Numbered from the stretch's first letter, positions 26,587 through 35,070 are shown. The stretch: 64,000 nucleotides of DNA from Desulfoluna limicola (GCF_021654575.1 NZ_AP024488.1:2356001-2420000); one strand, 5' to 3'. Translations and numbers: made by a program. Notes: generated by a model not told the origin, from the sequence alone.

Positions 26587-28107
26587 TTACGCTGTGTACA
26601 GATTGTTGGACGAGAAGACCGGGTCTGTGGTGAGATAAACACCCAGGCGCCTCAGCCCCGCTTCGTCGCCGGGGGTGGGCATGTGGGTCATGTGCATCTC
26701 GCAACCCTTGATCTCTTTGAGCCCCTCCATGGCCAGCTGGACCGAATGGTTGCTGGTGGCGCTGATGGCCAGGGTGATGAGTGTCTCCTGAAGGTCCAGG
26801 CTGAGGTTCTTTTCATTCAGGACCTCGGTTTTAAGGTTGTTCACCGAATCCACAGTGGCCTGGGGCAGCAGCTGGATCTTGCCGGGAATTCCCGCCAGGT
26901 ACTTCAGGGCGCGCACAATGGCACTGGCCGCGGCGTGCATGCGAGGCGAGTTGGAACCGGTGATGATGGTGCCGTCCTTGAGCTTGATGGCCGCACCGCA
27001 GTGAAGTCCTTCGTTGCCAAGTCGGGGATCCTCCTGCGCCTCTTCCGCTGATCTTCGAGCAGGTCCCACAACGGGTCGGTCCTCTTCTGTCAGGCTGAAC
27101 TCCTTCATGAGAAGCTCCGCACGCTGAACGGTGTCCTTGTCCACCATGCCGAGAACGTATTCGCAGCGGTAGCGCAGGTAACGGCGAATCAGCTCCTGCT
27201 TGGAGGCCTCCCGTGCCCCTTCATCATCGGAGATGGCAAAACCGACACGGTTTACGCCCATATCCGTGGGAGAGAGGTAGCAGGAGTCGTCACCGGTGAT
27301 CTTCTGAAGAATCCGCTTCAGCACCGGAAAGACATCGACATCCCGGTTGTAGTTTACCGACTTCGTGTCATAGGCTTCCAGGTGATAGGGGTCGATCATG
27401 TTGACGTCGGCCAGATCTGCCGTGGCCGCTTCATAAGCGATGTTCACGGGGTGCTTCAGGGGCAGGTTCCAGACAGGGAAGGTCTCGAACTTGGCGTAGC
27501 CGGCCTGAACGCCGTGCTGATGATCATGGTAAAGCTGGGAGAGGCAGGTGGCCATCTTGCCACTGCCGGGGCCGGGACCGGTGACGATGACAAGGGGCTT
27601 TTCCGTCTTCACGTAGTCATTGACCCCGTACCCCTCTTCACTGACGATGGTGTCCACATCCGTGGGGTACCCCTTGGTGAAGTAGTGGGTGTAGACGTTG
27701 ACACCACGTCGTTCCAGCTTGGTCTTGAAAAGCGCCGCCGCGGGCTGGTTTTCAAAACGGGTGATGATCACGCCCCGAACCTCGATTCCCCACTCGGCAA
27801 GATCGTCGATAATCTTGAGGATGTCGGTCTCGTAGGTGATGCCGAAATCGGCGCGCACCTTCTTTCGTTCAATGTCCCCGGCGTAAATGCAGATCAGTAC
27901 CTCCGCCTGATCCTTCAGCTCCTGAAGAAGGCGAATCTTGATGTTGGGGTCGTAGCCGGGAAGCACGCGGGCGGCATGATAGTCGAACAGCAGCTTGCCG
28001 CCGAACTCCAGATAGAGTTTGTTGTCAAATTGCTCAATACGCTTCCGGATCTCACCGGCCTGCTCCTGCAGGTACTTCTCATTATCAAAAATCTGATGTG
28101 CACTCAT
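26587..28107 (-). CDS. DUF1846 family protein
   Basis: 506 residues from MSAHQIFDNEKY, with TTGAGG upstream. Matches the DUF1846 family in length and motifs: FGGKLLFDYHAARVLPGYDP, VRGVIITRFENQPAA, the glycine loop VTGPGPGSGKMATC, PVWNLPLKHPVN and GLHCGAAIKLKDGTIITG. The GPGPGSGKM loop resembles a nucleotide-phosphate loop. The biochemical role is not established to my knowledge. A perfect 10-bp inverted repeat lies 252 bp upstream. Confidence 0.9.
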   Translation of the reverse strand: MSAHQIFDNEKYLQEQAGEIRKRIEQFDNKLYLEFGGKLLFDYHAARVLPGYDPNIKIRLLQELKDQAEVLICIYAGDIERKKVRADFGITYETDILKIIDDLAEWGIEVRGVIITRFENQPAAALFKTKLERRGVNVYTHYFTKGYPTDVDTIVSEEGYGVNDYVKTEKPLVIVTGPGPGSGKMATCLSQLYHDHQHGVQAGYAKFETFPVWNLPLKHPVNIAYEAATADLADVNMIDPYHLEAYDTKSVNYNRDVDVFPVLKRILQKITGDDSCYLSPTDMGVNRVGFAISDDEGAREASKQELIRRYLRYRCEYVLGMVDKDTVQRAELLMKEFSLTEEDRPVVGPARRSAEEAQEDPRLGNEGLHCGAAIKLKDGTIITGSNSPRMHAAASAIVRALKYLAGIPGKIQLLPQATVDSVNNLKTEVLNEKNLSLDLQETLITLAISATSNHSVQLAMEGLKEIKGCEMHMTHMPTPGDEAGLRRLGVYLTTDPVFSSNNLYTA

Positions 28108-28358
28108 AATCAAAACCTCAAGGGATCGGTTCAAAAGCCGGCATGATAATGCGATAAAAACGTGCGGCACATAAACATACAGGCCGCATATATAGCGAAT
28201 ATCATTTAAACAGCTCTTTAAGGGGTATGAAATGATGGTTCCGTAATAAGTCAGTGTACCGCCTTTCAGGACACTGCTCGTATCATGGACGCGCCGATAC
28301 GCCACAACAAGTCAACAGGACACAGTTGTCGCCTTGGCTTGGCACGACGTCATCTAAA

Positions 28359-28380
28359 CTTAATCCGGAACCGGATTAAG
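28359..28380. promoter_or_regulatory. perfect inverted repeat, possible operator
   Basis: CTTAATCCGG - AA - CCGGATTAAG. It lies between two divergent genes (DUF1846 and the nitronate monooxygenase-like gene). It could be a repressor site or the fused ends of a lost TTAACCCGG-type element. Confidence 0.4.
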
Positions 28381-28602
28381 GGTGGTACGCAGGCTATCTA
28401 TTCCCACAACTTCCCGGAATTACCATAGCTGAAGAGAACTTCAAAGAAGATTCTTCTCCCCGCCAACCGGCCCAGAGCACACAATCGGCCCAGAGTACCG
28501 AATACCAAAGGCCGAGACATTGATCTAAAATAATTTTCCCTTTCTGGTAACGGCTGTGCTTAACTGGGGCCTCTGTGGTTAAAAGGATGCCTCCAACGGT
28601 GA

Positions 28603-28614
28603 GGGGGGGGGGGG
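28603..28614 (+). repeat. poly-G homopolymer tract
   Basis: Twelve G in non-coding DNA following GGATGCCTCCAACGGTGA, which looks like a decayed repeat end. Confidence 0.8.
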
Positions 28615-28816
28615 AAGATTACGCCAACCAGAAGCACCCCAAAGCGGGTAACTACGGTTCCCGCCCATGGGCCCATAGCCGTGGCCTGGGTTGACATGTT
28701 TATTCCATACGCCGGAACGTTGACCCGTTTTCCATCCCTGTGATAACGTATGAACATTACACTCCATACAGACCGCGAAAGACCCTATCTCACATCTCAA
28801 ACACAAAGGACCCCCC

Positions 28817-29851
28817 ATGAACACACGCATGACGGAACTCTTCGGCTGCAGATACCCCATTCAGTGCGGCGGCATGCTCTGGATCGCCAAGCCCTCCCTT
28901 GCCGCGGCCATCAGCAACGCAGGAGCACTGGGCAACCTCACCTCCGGAAACTACAACAGCGCCGACGAATTGCGGGAGGCCATCGATGAAACCCGTCAGC
29001 TCACCGATGCCCCGTTCATCGTCAACATCACCACCATGCCCTCCATCCGGCTCCCTGTAGAGCTGCTGCAGGACTTCTTCCGGGTCTGCTGTGAAAAAAA
29101 GATATGCGCCCTGGAGATCGCCGGTGCCCCTGTGGACCGGTTCCTCGGACCCGAGTTCCTCCCCATGGCCAAAGAAGCAGGGGTGAAGGTGCTTCACAAA
29201 GTAGGCACGGTGAAACATGCGGTACATGCCCAGAAGGTGGGCTACGACGCCATCACCATTGCAGGGTTTGAGGAGGGTGGCTTTCCCCACAAAGACAACG
29301 TCTCCACCCTGGTGCTGCTGCCACGGGTGGTCTCTGAGGTGGATATTCCCGTCCTGGCCGCAGGGGGCATGGCAGACGGTCGCGGACTGGCAGCAGCCCT
29401 TACCCTTGGCGCCGACGGCATCATGATGGCCACCCGCTTTCTCGCCACCCGGGAGAGTGAGGTGCATCCCAACATCCACAAAGTACTCATGGAGAAAAAA
29501 GAGAACGACACCTCCCTGAACCTCCAGTCCCTCTTAAGCGCCTTCGGCCTTCAGGTGCGGGCCCTCTCGAATACCATCATGAAGAAGGTTGAGGAGGTGG
29601 AAAATGCAGGGGGAGACTTAACAGACCTTCTCCCCCTCATCTCCGGGGAACGCGCCAAAGCGGTCTGGAAAGAGGGGAACGCCGATGAGGCAATGCTCAC
29701 CATCGGTCAATCCGTGGGGCTCATTGACGACATCCCCACCGTTGAAGCACTCATCCAGCGAATGATCGCAGAGGCCAAGGGAGCCCTGAACCGGGCCCAC
29801 GGGATGCTCTCCCAAAACGACGACTCATGGGAAAAGGAGATTTCGGCTTAA
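28817..29851 (+). CDS. nitronate monooxygenase / FabK-like flavoprotein
   Basis: 344 residues with AAAGGA before the ATG. It opens with MTELFGCRYPIQCGGMLWIA, the start of the NMO/2-nitropropane dioxygenase family, and continues with SNAGALGNLTSGNY and APFIVNITTMPS. The phosphate-binding end is PVLAAGGMADGRGLAAALTLGADGI. Family members oxidise nitroalkane anions or, in the FabK branch, reduce enoyl-ACP with FMN. I cannot separate the two by eye. It is read alone and a type I repeat begins six bases after its stop. Confidence 0.88.
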   Translation: MNTRMTELFGCRYPIQCGGMLWIAKPSLAAAISNAGALGNLTSGNYNSADELREAIDETRQLTDAPFIVNITTMPSIRLPVELLQDFFRVCCEKKICALEIAGAPVDRFLGPEFLPMAKEAGVKVLHKVGTVKHAVHAQKVGYDAITIAGFEEGGFPHKDNVSTLVLLPRVVSEVDIPVLAAGGMADGRGLAAALTLGADGIMMATRFLATRESEVHPNIHKVLMEKKENDTSLNLQSLLSAFGLQVRALSNTIMKKVEEVENAGGDLTDLLPLISGERAKAVWKEGNADEAMLTIGQSVGLIDDIPTVEALIQRMIAEAKGALNRAHGMLSQNDDSWEKEISA

Positions 29852-29856
29852 AAAGA

Positions 29857-29940
29857 GCCTCCGGCGGCCAGGGGATGATCCCCTGGACCCCAGGTTGCGG
29901 ATGAGTTCCCCCTCGTTCCTCGGGGTGTACTCATCCGCGT
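29857..29940 (+). repeat. type I repeat copy
   Basis: First stem CCAGGGGATGATCCCCTGG; second module CCCTCGTTCCTCGGGG between GCGGATGAG and CTCATCCGC. The outer arms changed together relative to GCGAATG/CATTCGC. Confidence 0.88.
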
Positions 29941-30071
29941 GGATCTCTTAACCAAGCTGCAAGGGCTGGTTTTTCAGGCACACGTTTTTAAACCAGAATT
30001 GTTGTCGGGCTTATTGCAAACCGCCCCCATCTCATGCCCTTGCGATACACAGTGCATGGTGCCACACGTCG

Positions 30072-30161
30072 CGTGAATGCGGACGCGTAGTACCCCGAGC
30101 AACGAAACCCAATGCGCATTCACAACCAGCTTTCAAGGTGGCTCACCTTGCCGCCGGAGGC
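30072..30161 (-). repeat. type I repeat, diverged
   Basis: First stem CAAGGTGAGCCACCTTG intact; arms GTGAATGC / GCATTCAC retained with an altered loop. Confidence 0.75.
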
Positions 30162-30170
30162 GAGTTCTCG

Positions 30171-30344
30171 GCCCGGATATTTCACGAGTTGAGTGCACCC
30201 ATATTCAAGGCATCAGAGCTGCAGATGTAGTTGTTTACCTCAATGCTCTGATAACGCGGAAGATGGGTGCACTCGGCTCGCCCGAAGGGAGAGAGAATCA
30301 GACAGAATACCGTGAATTACATTTTGCATTTTTGAAATACCTAA
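30171..30344 (+). repeat. 175-bp MITE-like family, copy A
   Basis: Starts GCCCGGATATTTCACGAG, contains GAGTGCACCCAT ... ATGGGTGCACTC as an internal inverted pair and GGCATCAGAGCTGCAGATG. Its right end is damaged; a stray right end (GAAATATCCGGGTTAG) stands 70 bp further at 30405-30420. The other copies are at 40971-41140 and 62064-62245. Confidence 0.8.
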
Positions 30345-30465
30345 ACATGCCAAAGTAACAACTTGTAATTGCTGCTTATTTCCCGGGTCTTTTTGTTTTC
30401 TCATGAAATATCCGGGTTAGCAAAAAAATAACCGTCCAACCCAACACCAAAGTTTTGGTGCCATC

Positions 30466-31239
30466 ATGAAACGTTATTTTGCAGCAACACTCCTTATTCT
30501 GTTATTGACGTCCTGCAGCATAGGCTCGGCCATACGCAGCGGGGCAAAAACCGTCTACAAGACCGCCGTGGACGAGAGAAGCATCAAACACATTTTAAAC
30601 GATAAAAAACTCACCGCCCTCATGATCGAGAAGATCCTCGCCGACGACGTCACCATGGTCCTTGACGTCTCGGCCAAGGTCTACTACGGCTACCCCTTTA
30701 TCGTGGGGCAGTGCGACACCCTTGCAGAGGCCGAACGGCTTGTGGCCATCGCCCGGGAGGTCACAGGAAAGCCCCCTGTCCCATATATCCTGAAAAAAGG
30801 AGACGAACGGTTCTGCAGCCTTGCAGACAACCTTCGCATCACCACCGAACTCAACGCCCGCCTGATCGCAGACGAGGCGATCTTCTCCACCAACATCTTC
30901 GTCAAATCCGTGCAGTGCCACGCCGTACTCCTGGGGGTGGTCAGCTCCGACAAGGCAATGCAGGTGGCTGAATATCACGCCCGCCATACCCCCGGCGTCA
31001 AAAAGGTGCGCTCCTTCCTCGTGGCCACCGGCACCGGCCGTTCCTGGGAGGCTGTGATGGACGCCATCGCCGACATGACCATGAAGGATGAAGAGGACCT
31101 CCTTGAAGACGAGAAAAAAGCGGACCAGGAACCGGACGCAGAGGTCCCCTCCCCTGATAAACAACCCGAGCCCACACCTGAACTGAAACAGCAAACAAAA
31201 CCGCCCACTGCTAATACAGAGCCTCCGGCGGCGAGGTGA
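30466..31239 (+). CDS. BON-domain lipoprotein
   Basis: 257 residues. Lipoprotein signal peptide with lipobox LLTSC (Cys17). Two BON-type segments follow, about 38-110 (KTAVDERSIKHILNDKKL, DVSAKVYYGYPFIVG) and 125-200 (TELNARLIADEAIFSTNIFV, YHARHTPGVKKVRSFLV). The layout is that of DolP/OsmY-type envelope proteins. The tail (about 205-257) is acidic then Pro-rich. The last residues, EPPAAR, and the stop codon are encoded by a type I repeat, so the original C-terminus may have been replaced. It probably sits on the inner face of the outer membrane. Confidence 0.85.
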   Translation: MKRYFAATLLILLLTSCSIGSAIRSGAKTVYKTAVDERSIKHILNDKKLTALMIEKILADDVTMVLDVSAKVYYGYPFIVGQCDTLAEAERLVAIAREVTGKPPVPYILKKGDERFCSLADNLRITTELNARLIADEAIFSTNIFVKSVQCHAVLLGVVSSDKAMQVAEYHARHTPGVKKVRSFLVATGTGRSWEAVMDAIADMTMKDEEDLLEDEKKADQEPDAEVPSPDKQPEPTPELKQQTKPPTANTEPPAAR

Positions 31240-31303
31240 GCCACCTCGAAAGCTGGTTGCGGAAACGCTTTGCCCCTCGTTCCTCGGGTCAAAGCGCTTC
31301 CGC
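31221..31303 (+). repeat. type I repeat overlapping a coding end
   Basis: Starts inside the BON lipoprotein gene. First stem CGAGGTGAGCCACCTCG (G-C in place of A-T at the second pair); second module CCCCTCGTTCCTCGGG between GGAAACGCTT and AAGCGCTTCC. Confidence 0.88.
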
Positions 31304-31527
31304 CTTTTCGTTGAATAGCTGCAACGACCTCCCACCCATGTCGTCTTCCCCGGCTGTCTGCCAAGCGAAGGCCTCAGTGTTGTTTTATCTTAAGGTCACA
31401 CATCGCCCTTTGTACGGCCACCTAACCGGAGTCCAGTCCTGCGTTCTTACGTAAGTAAGCATACGAGTTAAAGACGGGTTAGAGGCCTTTGCCTCAAGTA
31501 AATAGACTTATCACAGCCCCAAACAAC

Positions 31528-31561
31528 AAAAGGCCAAGATTCCCAAGAATCATGGCCTTTC
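31528..31561 (-). terminator. rho-independent terminator
   Basis: On the minus strand AAAGGCCATGATTC, a short loop, AATCTTGGCCTTT and then TTGTTGTTT. Lies about 100 bp past the TSCPD gene stop. Confidence 0.7.
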
Positions 31562-31608
31562 TTAGCCGCATGCGGGTGGTGAACACGTGCACCCTACGTT
31601 CTATTCCC

Positions 31609-31661
31609 CACTCACCACTCACCACTCACTATTCACTGTTTACTGTTTACTGTTTACAGTG
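31609..31661 (+). repeat. CACTCAC/CACTGTTTA low-complexity repeat
   Basis: Short period array: CACTCACCACTCACCACTCAC, then ATTCACTGTTTACTGTTTAC. Similar tracts lie at 56944-56980 (inverted) and 59773-59805. Confidence 0.75.
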
Positions 31662-31663
31662 AA

Positions 31664-31969
31664 CTACATCACCAGCTTCAGGTGGGGTACCCCCGTACCC
31701 TTTGGAGCATCACTCTTCTCAAGGGTTCCGGCCTTCCACCTCTCCAGGGCCTTAACCAGCTGATCCGGGCAGGAGGTAATTTTCTTGCCGCAGGTGATCC
31801 CTTCCAGGCGGCGGATCACCTCATCCACATCCATCCCCTCCACAAGCTTCTGGATTCCGATGAGGTTTCCGGGGCATCCGTTGGTGAACACAAGGTTTTT
31901 AAGGGCATTCCCTTCCACTTCAAATTCGATCTTCTTGGCGCAGACGCCCACGGGCTGGTACGTGTACAT
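31664..31969 (-). CDS. TSCPD domain protein (TIGR03905 type)
   Basis: 101 residues from MYTYQPVGVCAKKIEFEVEG, with GGAGAG ahead. Matches the small stand-alone TSCPD family: VFTNGCPGNLIGIQKLVEGM, LEGITCGKKITSCPDQLVKAL. The two Cys-Pro motifs resemble the C-terminal zinc-binding region of B12-dependent ribonucleotide reductases and are probable metal ligands. The role of the free-standing form is not established. It lies downstream of the tail tube gene on the same strand, 150 bp away. Confidence 0.88.
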   Translation of the reverse strand: MYTYQPVGVCAKKIEFEVEGNALKNLVFTNGCPGNLIGIQKLVEGMDVDEVIRRLEGITCGKKITSCPDQLVKALERWKAGTLEKSDAPKGTGVPHLKLVM

Positions 31970-32119
31970 GGTATTCACTCTCCGTATATCTGATGGACGG
32001 CCCACCCTGTCTGTTGTGGCGGGCATCCCAGGTTCCTTTAAATAGCAGCTCAAAAAGGGACGATATACATGAGATAGGGCCACAAAGAAAGTAAAATAGT
32101 TCCTGAAACACACAGCCCA

Positions 32120-32578
32120 TCAAGCATTTGCGACCACAATGCCCTCGTGGGCGATCTCGATGGACGCCACGGCCACGTCGTTGCCGTCGGACTTCATGTC
32201 CGTGGTCTCAATCTTGGTGGGCCACGCGTTTGCAAGGGTCCACACCATGATGGGGCCCCCCGCTTCACCCAGAAGCCTGATGGTCACCGGGACCCGTTTG
32301 ATGGTATTCATCTTGATCTCATTGAACCAGTCCCAAAACTTGCTATCGGATTTAATAACCCCCTTCTTCATGGTGACATTGCCCGACTTCTTGATGCCGG
32401 GCATCTTGATGGTGGAGAACTCCGGGCTGTCGCCATGACGGTACTCGATGGGCTGGGCTTCGACATCGAGACCTGAGACTTCCTGAAAAGACATAACCTC
32501 CGAATCCCACTTCACCTGAAAGTGAAACTTCGGCAGGGGCCAGACTGTTGTGGATTGTACAGAACCGTCATCACTCAT
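32120..32578 (-). CDS. contractile tail tube protein (T4 gp19-like)
   Basis: 152 residues from MSDDGSVQSTTVWPLPKFHF, with GGAGGATGTTCCC ahead. Conserved tube features: FHFQVKWDSEVMSFQEVSGL, then PIEYRHGDSPEFSTIKMPGI, VTMKKGVIKSDSKFWDWFNE and a late NAWPTKIETTDMKSDGNDVA. Tube proteins of phages and extracellular contractile injection systems stack into the inner channel. It follows the sheath gene on the same strand. No baseplate, spike, ATPase or tape-measure gene lies within the window. Confidence 0.92.
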   Translation of the reverse strand: MSDDGSVQSTTVWPLPKFHFQVKWDSEVMSFQEVSGLDVEAQPIEYRHGDSPEFSTIKMPGIKKSGNVTMKKGVIKSDSKFWDWFNEIKMNTIKRVPVTIRLLGEAGGPIMVWTLANAWPTKIETTDMKSDGNDVAVASIEIAHEGIVVANA

Positions 32579-32601
32579 GGGAACATCCTCCTTCAAATTC
32601 A

Positions 32602-32655
32602 GCCTCCGGCGGCCCTGCCAGGGGCCAAACTCTTGAAAAGTCAGACAAACAACTT
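32602..32655 (+). repeat. type II repeat copy
   Basis: GCCTCCGGCGGCCCTGCCAG followed by GGGCCAAACTCTTGAAAAGTC. It lies 24 bp upstream of the tube gene start, between sheath and tube. Confidence 0.8.
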
Positions 32656-32818
32656 TTTAAAAACAATTCCGGTTTCTTCACGGTTATTGATAAGCCATGG
32701 GCTGTGACCGACAAAGCCAGATAAAAAAACATCAAGAGCCTTCTCCGCCTTCGCCTAAGGCTACGCCCTTCTGACTACATAAAAAAAGGTGGAAATCCTT
32801 CAGCGTACACCACATGCG

Positions 32819-32905
32819 ACGCCCGTCAGCACGTGTGAAGGGCCAAAAGTCCGGAGCATTTACGAACCTGGGGTATAGGGGATATATCCCCTGGCCGCCG
32901 GAGGC
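32819..32905 (-). repeat. type I repeat copy
   Basis: First stem AGGGGATATATCCCCT; second module diverged (GGCCAAAAGTCC). It ends 12 bp before the sheath stop codon. Confidence 0.78.
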
Positions 32906-32916
32906 TCCCCACTGCT

Positions 32917-34485
32917 TTATGATTCCTGCACCTGCTGCTGGAAGGTGATCTCGATGAATTCAGCGGGACGGGAAATGGCAACCAGAACCGTGACGCGCAG
33001 GAGCCCTTCCAGGACATCCTCCGATGTCATGGTATCGCCCAAGCCCAGATGGACGCTGAAGGCATCCGAAGGAGCGGCACCGGCAAGCCCCCCGCGTTTC
33101 CAGATCCCGGTGAGAAAGTTCCCAATCATGCCCTTGATGGAGACCCAGGTGTTGGCATCGTTGGGCTCGAAGGCATAGACTTTACAGGCCAGACGAATGG
33201 ATTCTTCCAGCATGATCATGGTGCGACGCACATTAATATAGCGCCAATCCAGACTGTTGCCGTCGAGGGTTCGTGCGCCCCAGACAAGGACCCCTTGCCC
33301 GACGAACGAGCGAATGGCATTGATGGACTTACCATGGATGGGAACGTTCAGGTCCTCCTGATCGTCGTGGGTGATGTTAATCGAAGGGTAGATGACGGCA
33401 TTTAGACTGACGTTCGCCGGGGCCTTCCAAACCCCTCGGGAGTTATCTACCATGGTATAAATCCCCGCCATGGCGGCAGACGGTGGCAGAAGATTCAGCT
33501 TGTCCTTGAGCTCTTTGAGGATGGTGTTGAAAAGAGGGCTGACCTGCACCAGGGTGTTGTTAAGCAGGGTCTTTTCAATCTCAACCAGTGAGGCATCGGA
33601 GATCTGGTCAACAGCAGCCTGAAGTTTGGTAACCTTGGGGTCTGAGGCGTCGGCACCTTCCAAGACCAGTTCGTCGGAGATCAAGGATTTCAAGATATCG
33701 GCGTTGCCGATATTCTCATAGCTGAGTTCCTGGTCTTGGACGATGACGGTATTCAACCAAGGATAGTAGGCCACCGCAAAGCCAAGATAGTTAACCCCAA
33801 GGGCGTTCCTGAATGCGTCGATGCAATCCCCTGAAGGGTCGTTGCGGTCTTTGTACCCATCATAGACATCAAGAATAGCCATACGATTCCGCATCTCGCC
33901 ACCGCAGTGCTGAAGAGCCGCCTGCTGAACCGAGGTGCAGTCCGCCTCGTTGAGGAGCACCGCTTCGGGTATCACCACCATGGTGGGTTCCTGCTCCTTG
34001 ATCAGCTCTTCAATGCCTTTTCTAAACCGGTCCGCTTGGAGGTCATCGTTGTAGCTTCCCGTAGAGACGATGTAGCAGGGCCCTCCCCCGTTTTGAAAAA
34101 AAAGCCGCATGCTGTAGTACAGGATGAAATGCCCAGACGATTGCTCAAGGGAATACTCCTTGCCGTTGAAGGAAAAAGCCATCGAGGAGATCTTACTGCA
34201 CCCAGAAATCCTTGCGACACCGGCCCCAGGCTCAATCGCTGAAGCCGCAGGGCCACCGCCTTTTTCAACAATGGTACAGACAGGAAACGGGGCACCCCCA
34301 AAACAGGTGTGATACTCCGCCATGGAGGTGATCCGCCACGCCTTTCCGGCCAGGGGCTTGTCTCCATTGACCGCTTTTTCCGTGTGCCCGATAAATGCAG
34401 GAACGGCGGTTGCTACTTCCACCACCGAATTTGGAAATGCCTTATTTTCCTCGACGTAGACACCGGGTGTCTTCATTTGACCCAT
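32917..34485 (-). CDS. contractile tail sheath protein
   Basis: 522 residues from MGQMKTPGVYVEENKAFPNS. GGGGAGG-TGAAA stands before this ATG; a GTG two codons earlier is less well placed. Hallmarks: the opening TPGVYVEE, PAFIGHTEKA, a GGGPCYIVSTGSY strand, NSRGVWKAPANVSL in the middle. The conserved C-terminal domain has VWGARTLDGNSLDWRYINVR, ESIRLACKVYAFEPND and a closing VAISRPAEFIEITF. Sheaths of this size assemble around the tube and contract to push it through a membrane. The gene is followed by the tube gene only, so other parts must be elsewhere or absent. The 5' region is made of tandem MITE-like units beginning 28 bp upstream. Confidence 0.94.
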   Translation of the reverse strand: MGQMKTPGVYVEENKAFPNSVVEVATAVPAFIGHTEKAVNGDKPLAGKAWRITSMAEYHTCFGGAPFPVCTIVEKGGGPAASAIEPGAGVARISGCSKISSMAFSFNGKEYSLEQSSGHFILYYSMRLFFQNGGGPCYIVSTGSYNDDLQADRFRKGIEELIKEQEPTMVVIPEAVLLNEADCTSVQQAALQHCGGEMRNRMAILDVYDGYKDRNDPSGDCIDAFRNALGVNYLGFAVAYYPWLNTVIVQDQELSYENIGNADILKSLISDELVLEGADASDPKVTKLQAAVDQISDASLVEIEKTLLNNTLVQVSPLFNTILKELKDKLNLLPPSAAMAGIYTMVDNSRGVWKAPANVSLNAVIYPSINITHDDQEDLNVPIHGKSINAIRSFVGQGVLVWGARTLDGNSLDWRYINVRRTMIMLEESIRLACKVYAFEPNDANTWVSIKGMIGNFLTGIWKRGGLAGAAPSDAFSVHLGLGDTMTSEDVLEGLLRVTVLVAISRPAEFIEITFQQQVQES

Positions 34486-34512
34486 TTTCACCTCCCCATG
34501 AACATAGTATTA

Positions 34513-34651
34513 AGGGCCTCGCTGTAAATTAATTATACAACAACCGTTACCGGGCGTTTCAACAATGCTGTGCGGTCCAAAGATCAATATTCCAGGCGCA
34601 AGGTGACGGACATAACAAACCGTATATATAATTAAATTTTGGCAAAGCCCT
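34513..34651 (+). repeat. 140-bp MITE-like unit 1 of a tandem pair
   Basis: Starts AGGGCCTCGCTGTAAATTAA and ends ATTTTGGCAAAGCCCT; the ends are imperfect inverted repeats. Body shared with unit 2: AATTATACAACAACCGTTAC and CGTTTCAACAATGC. Confidence 0.7.
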
Positions 34652-34652
34652 A

Positions 34653-34789
34653 AGGGGCTCGGCCGGAAATAATTATACATCAACCTTTTCAGGCCGTTTC
34701 CACAATGCAGCTCCATTCAGTGTTCAATGCAGTAATGCATATGTTGCTGGTTACATCGAAGTGTATGATTTAATTTTTCCGAGGCCCTA
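34653..34789 (+). repeat. 140-bp MITE-like unit 2 of a tandem pair
   Basis: Starts AGGGGCTCGGCCGGAAATAA and ends AATTTTTCCGAGGCCCTA. Its right end shares the bases CTAA with the start of the 100-bp element that follows immediately. Confidence 0.7.
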
Positions 34790-34887
34790 ACCCGGCAGCT
34801 TCATATACAAAACATCAGGCAAAAGAGAGGTCAGCATTATCGGGGGATAGTACCCCTCGACATCCATGCATTTAACCGCCGGGTTAA
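34788..34887 (-). repeat. 100-bp MITE-like family, copy 2
   Basis: Inverted relative to the other copies. Ends TAACCCGGCAGCTTC and ACCGCCGGGTTAA; body with ATGCATGGATGTCGAGG on the minus strand. Confidence 0.75.
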
Positions 34888-35070
34888 TCAAGGTATAAAA
34901 CTATCTGTTACAAAAGCTCGCTTGCCCTTGATATCCATGGAATGAAGAGAATTAGAAGGCGCATTGGCAACGCCATGAGACGCATTGTACGTCGATGGGA
35001 CGTCCTCTTCTTTAACTGAAACCGTCTCTTTAAAAGGCAAAGATCGCGGGTGTTTATTCAGCCGAAAGTC

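Larger units (their letters stand above)
28108..28816. other. divergent intergenic region
   Basis: 709 bp between two divergent genes. Contains the 22-bp inverted repeat and the poly-G tract. No small gene with a ribosome site was found. Confidence 0.5.
29852..30465. other. repeat-rich intergenic region
   Basis: Two type I repeats (29857, 30072) and one 175-bp MITE-like element (30171). The 93-codon plus frame at 30077 is read entirely through repeat sequence. Confidence 0.55.
31240..31663. other. intergenic, terminator and low-complexity tract
   Basis: Carries the remainder of a type I repeat, the terminator at 31528 and the CACTCAC tract. No gene seen. Confidence 0.5.
32579..32916. other. 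sheath-tube junction filled by repeats
   Basis: A type II copy (32602-32655) and an inverted type I copy (32819-32905) occupy nearly half of the gap. The remainder shows no gene. Confidence 0.5.

Noticed and set aside
30077..30358. 93-codon plus frame
   Set aside because: Reads through a type I repeat and then the 175-bp MITE-like element; the same peptide appears at 61934-62188 for the same reason.
32120..34485. Prophage
   Set aside because: No integrase, terminase, portal, capsid or lysis gene nearby; only sheath and tube are present.
34500..34800. Possible CRISPR because of spaced repeats
   Set aside because: Only two units, of about 140 bp, diverged and with inverted ends; no short identical repeats or cas genes.
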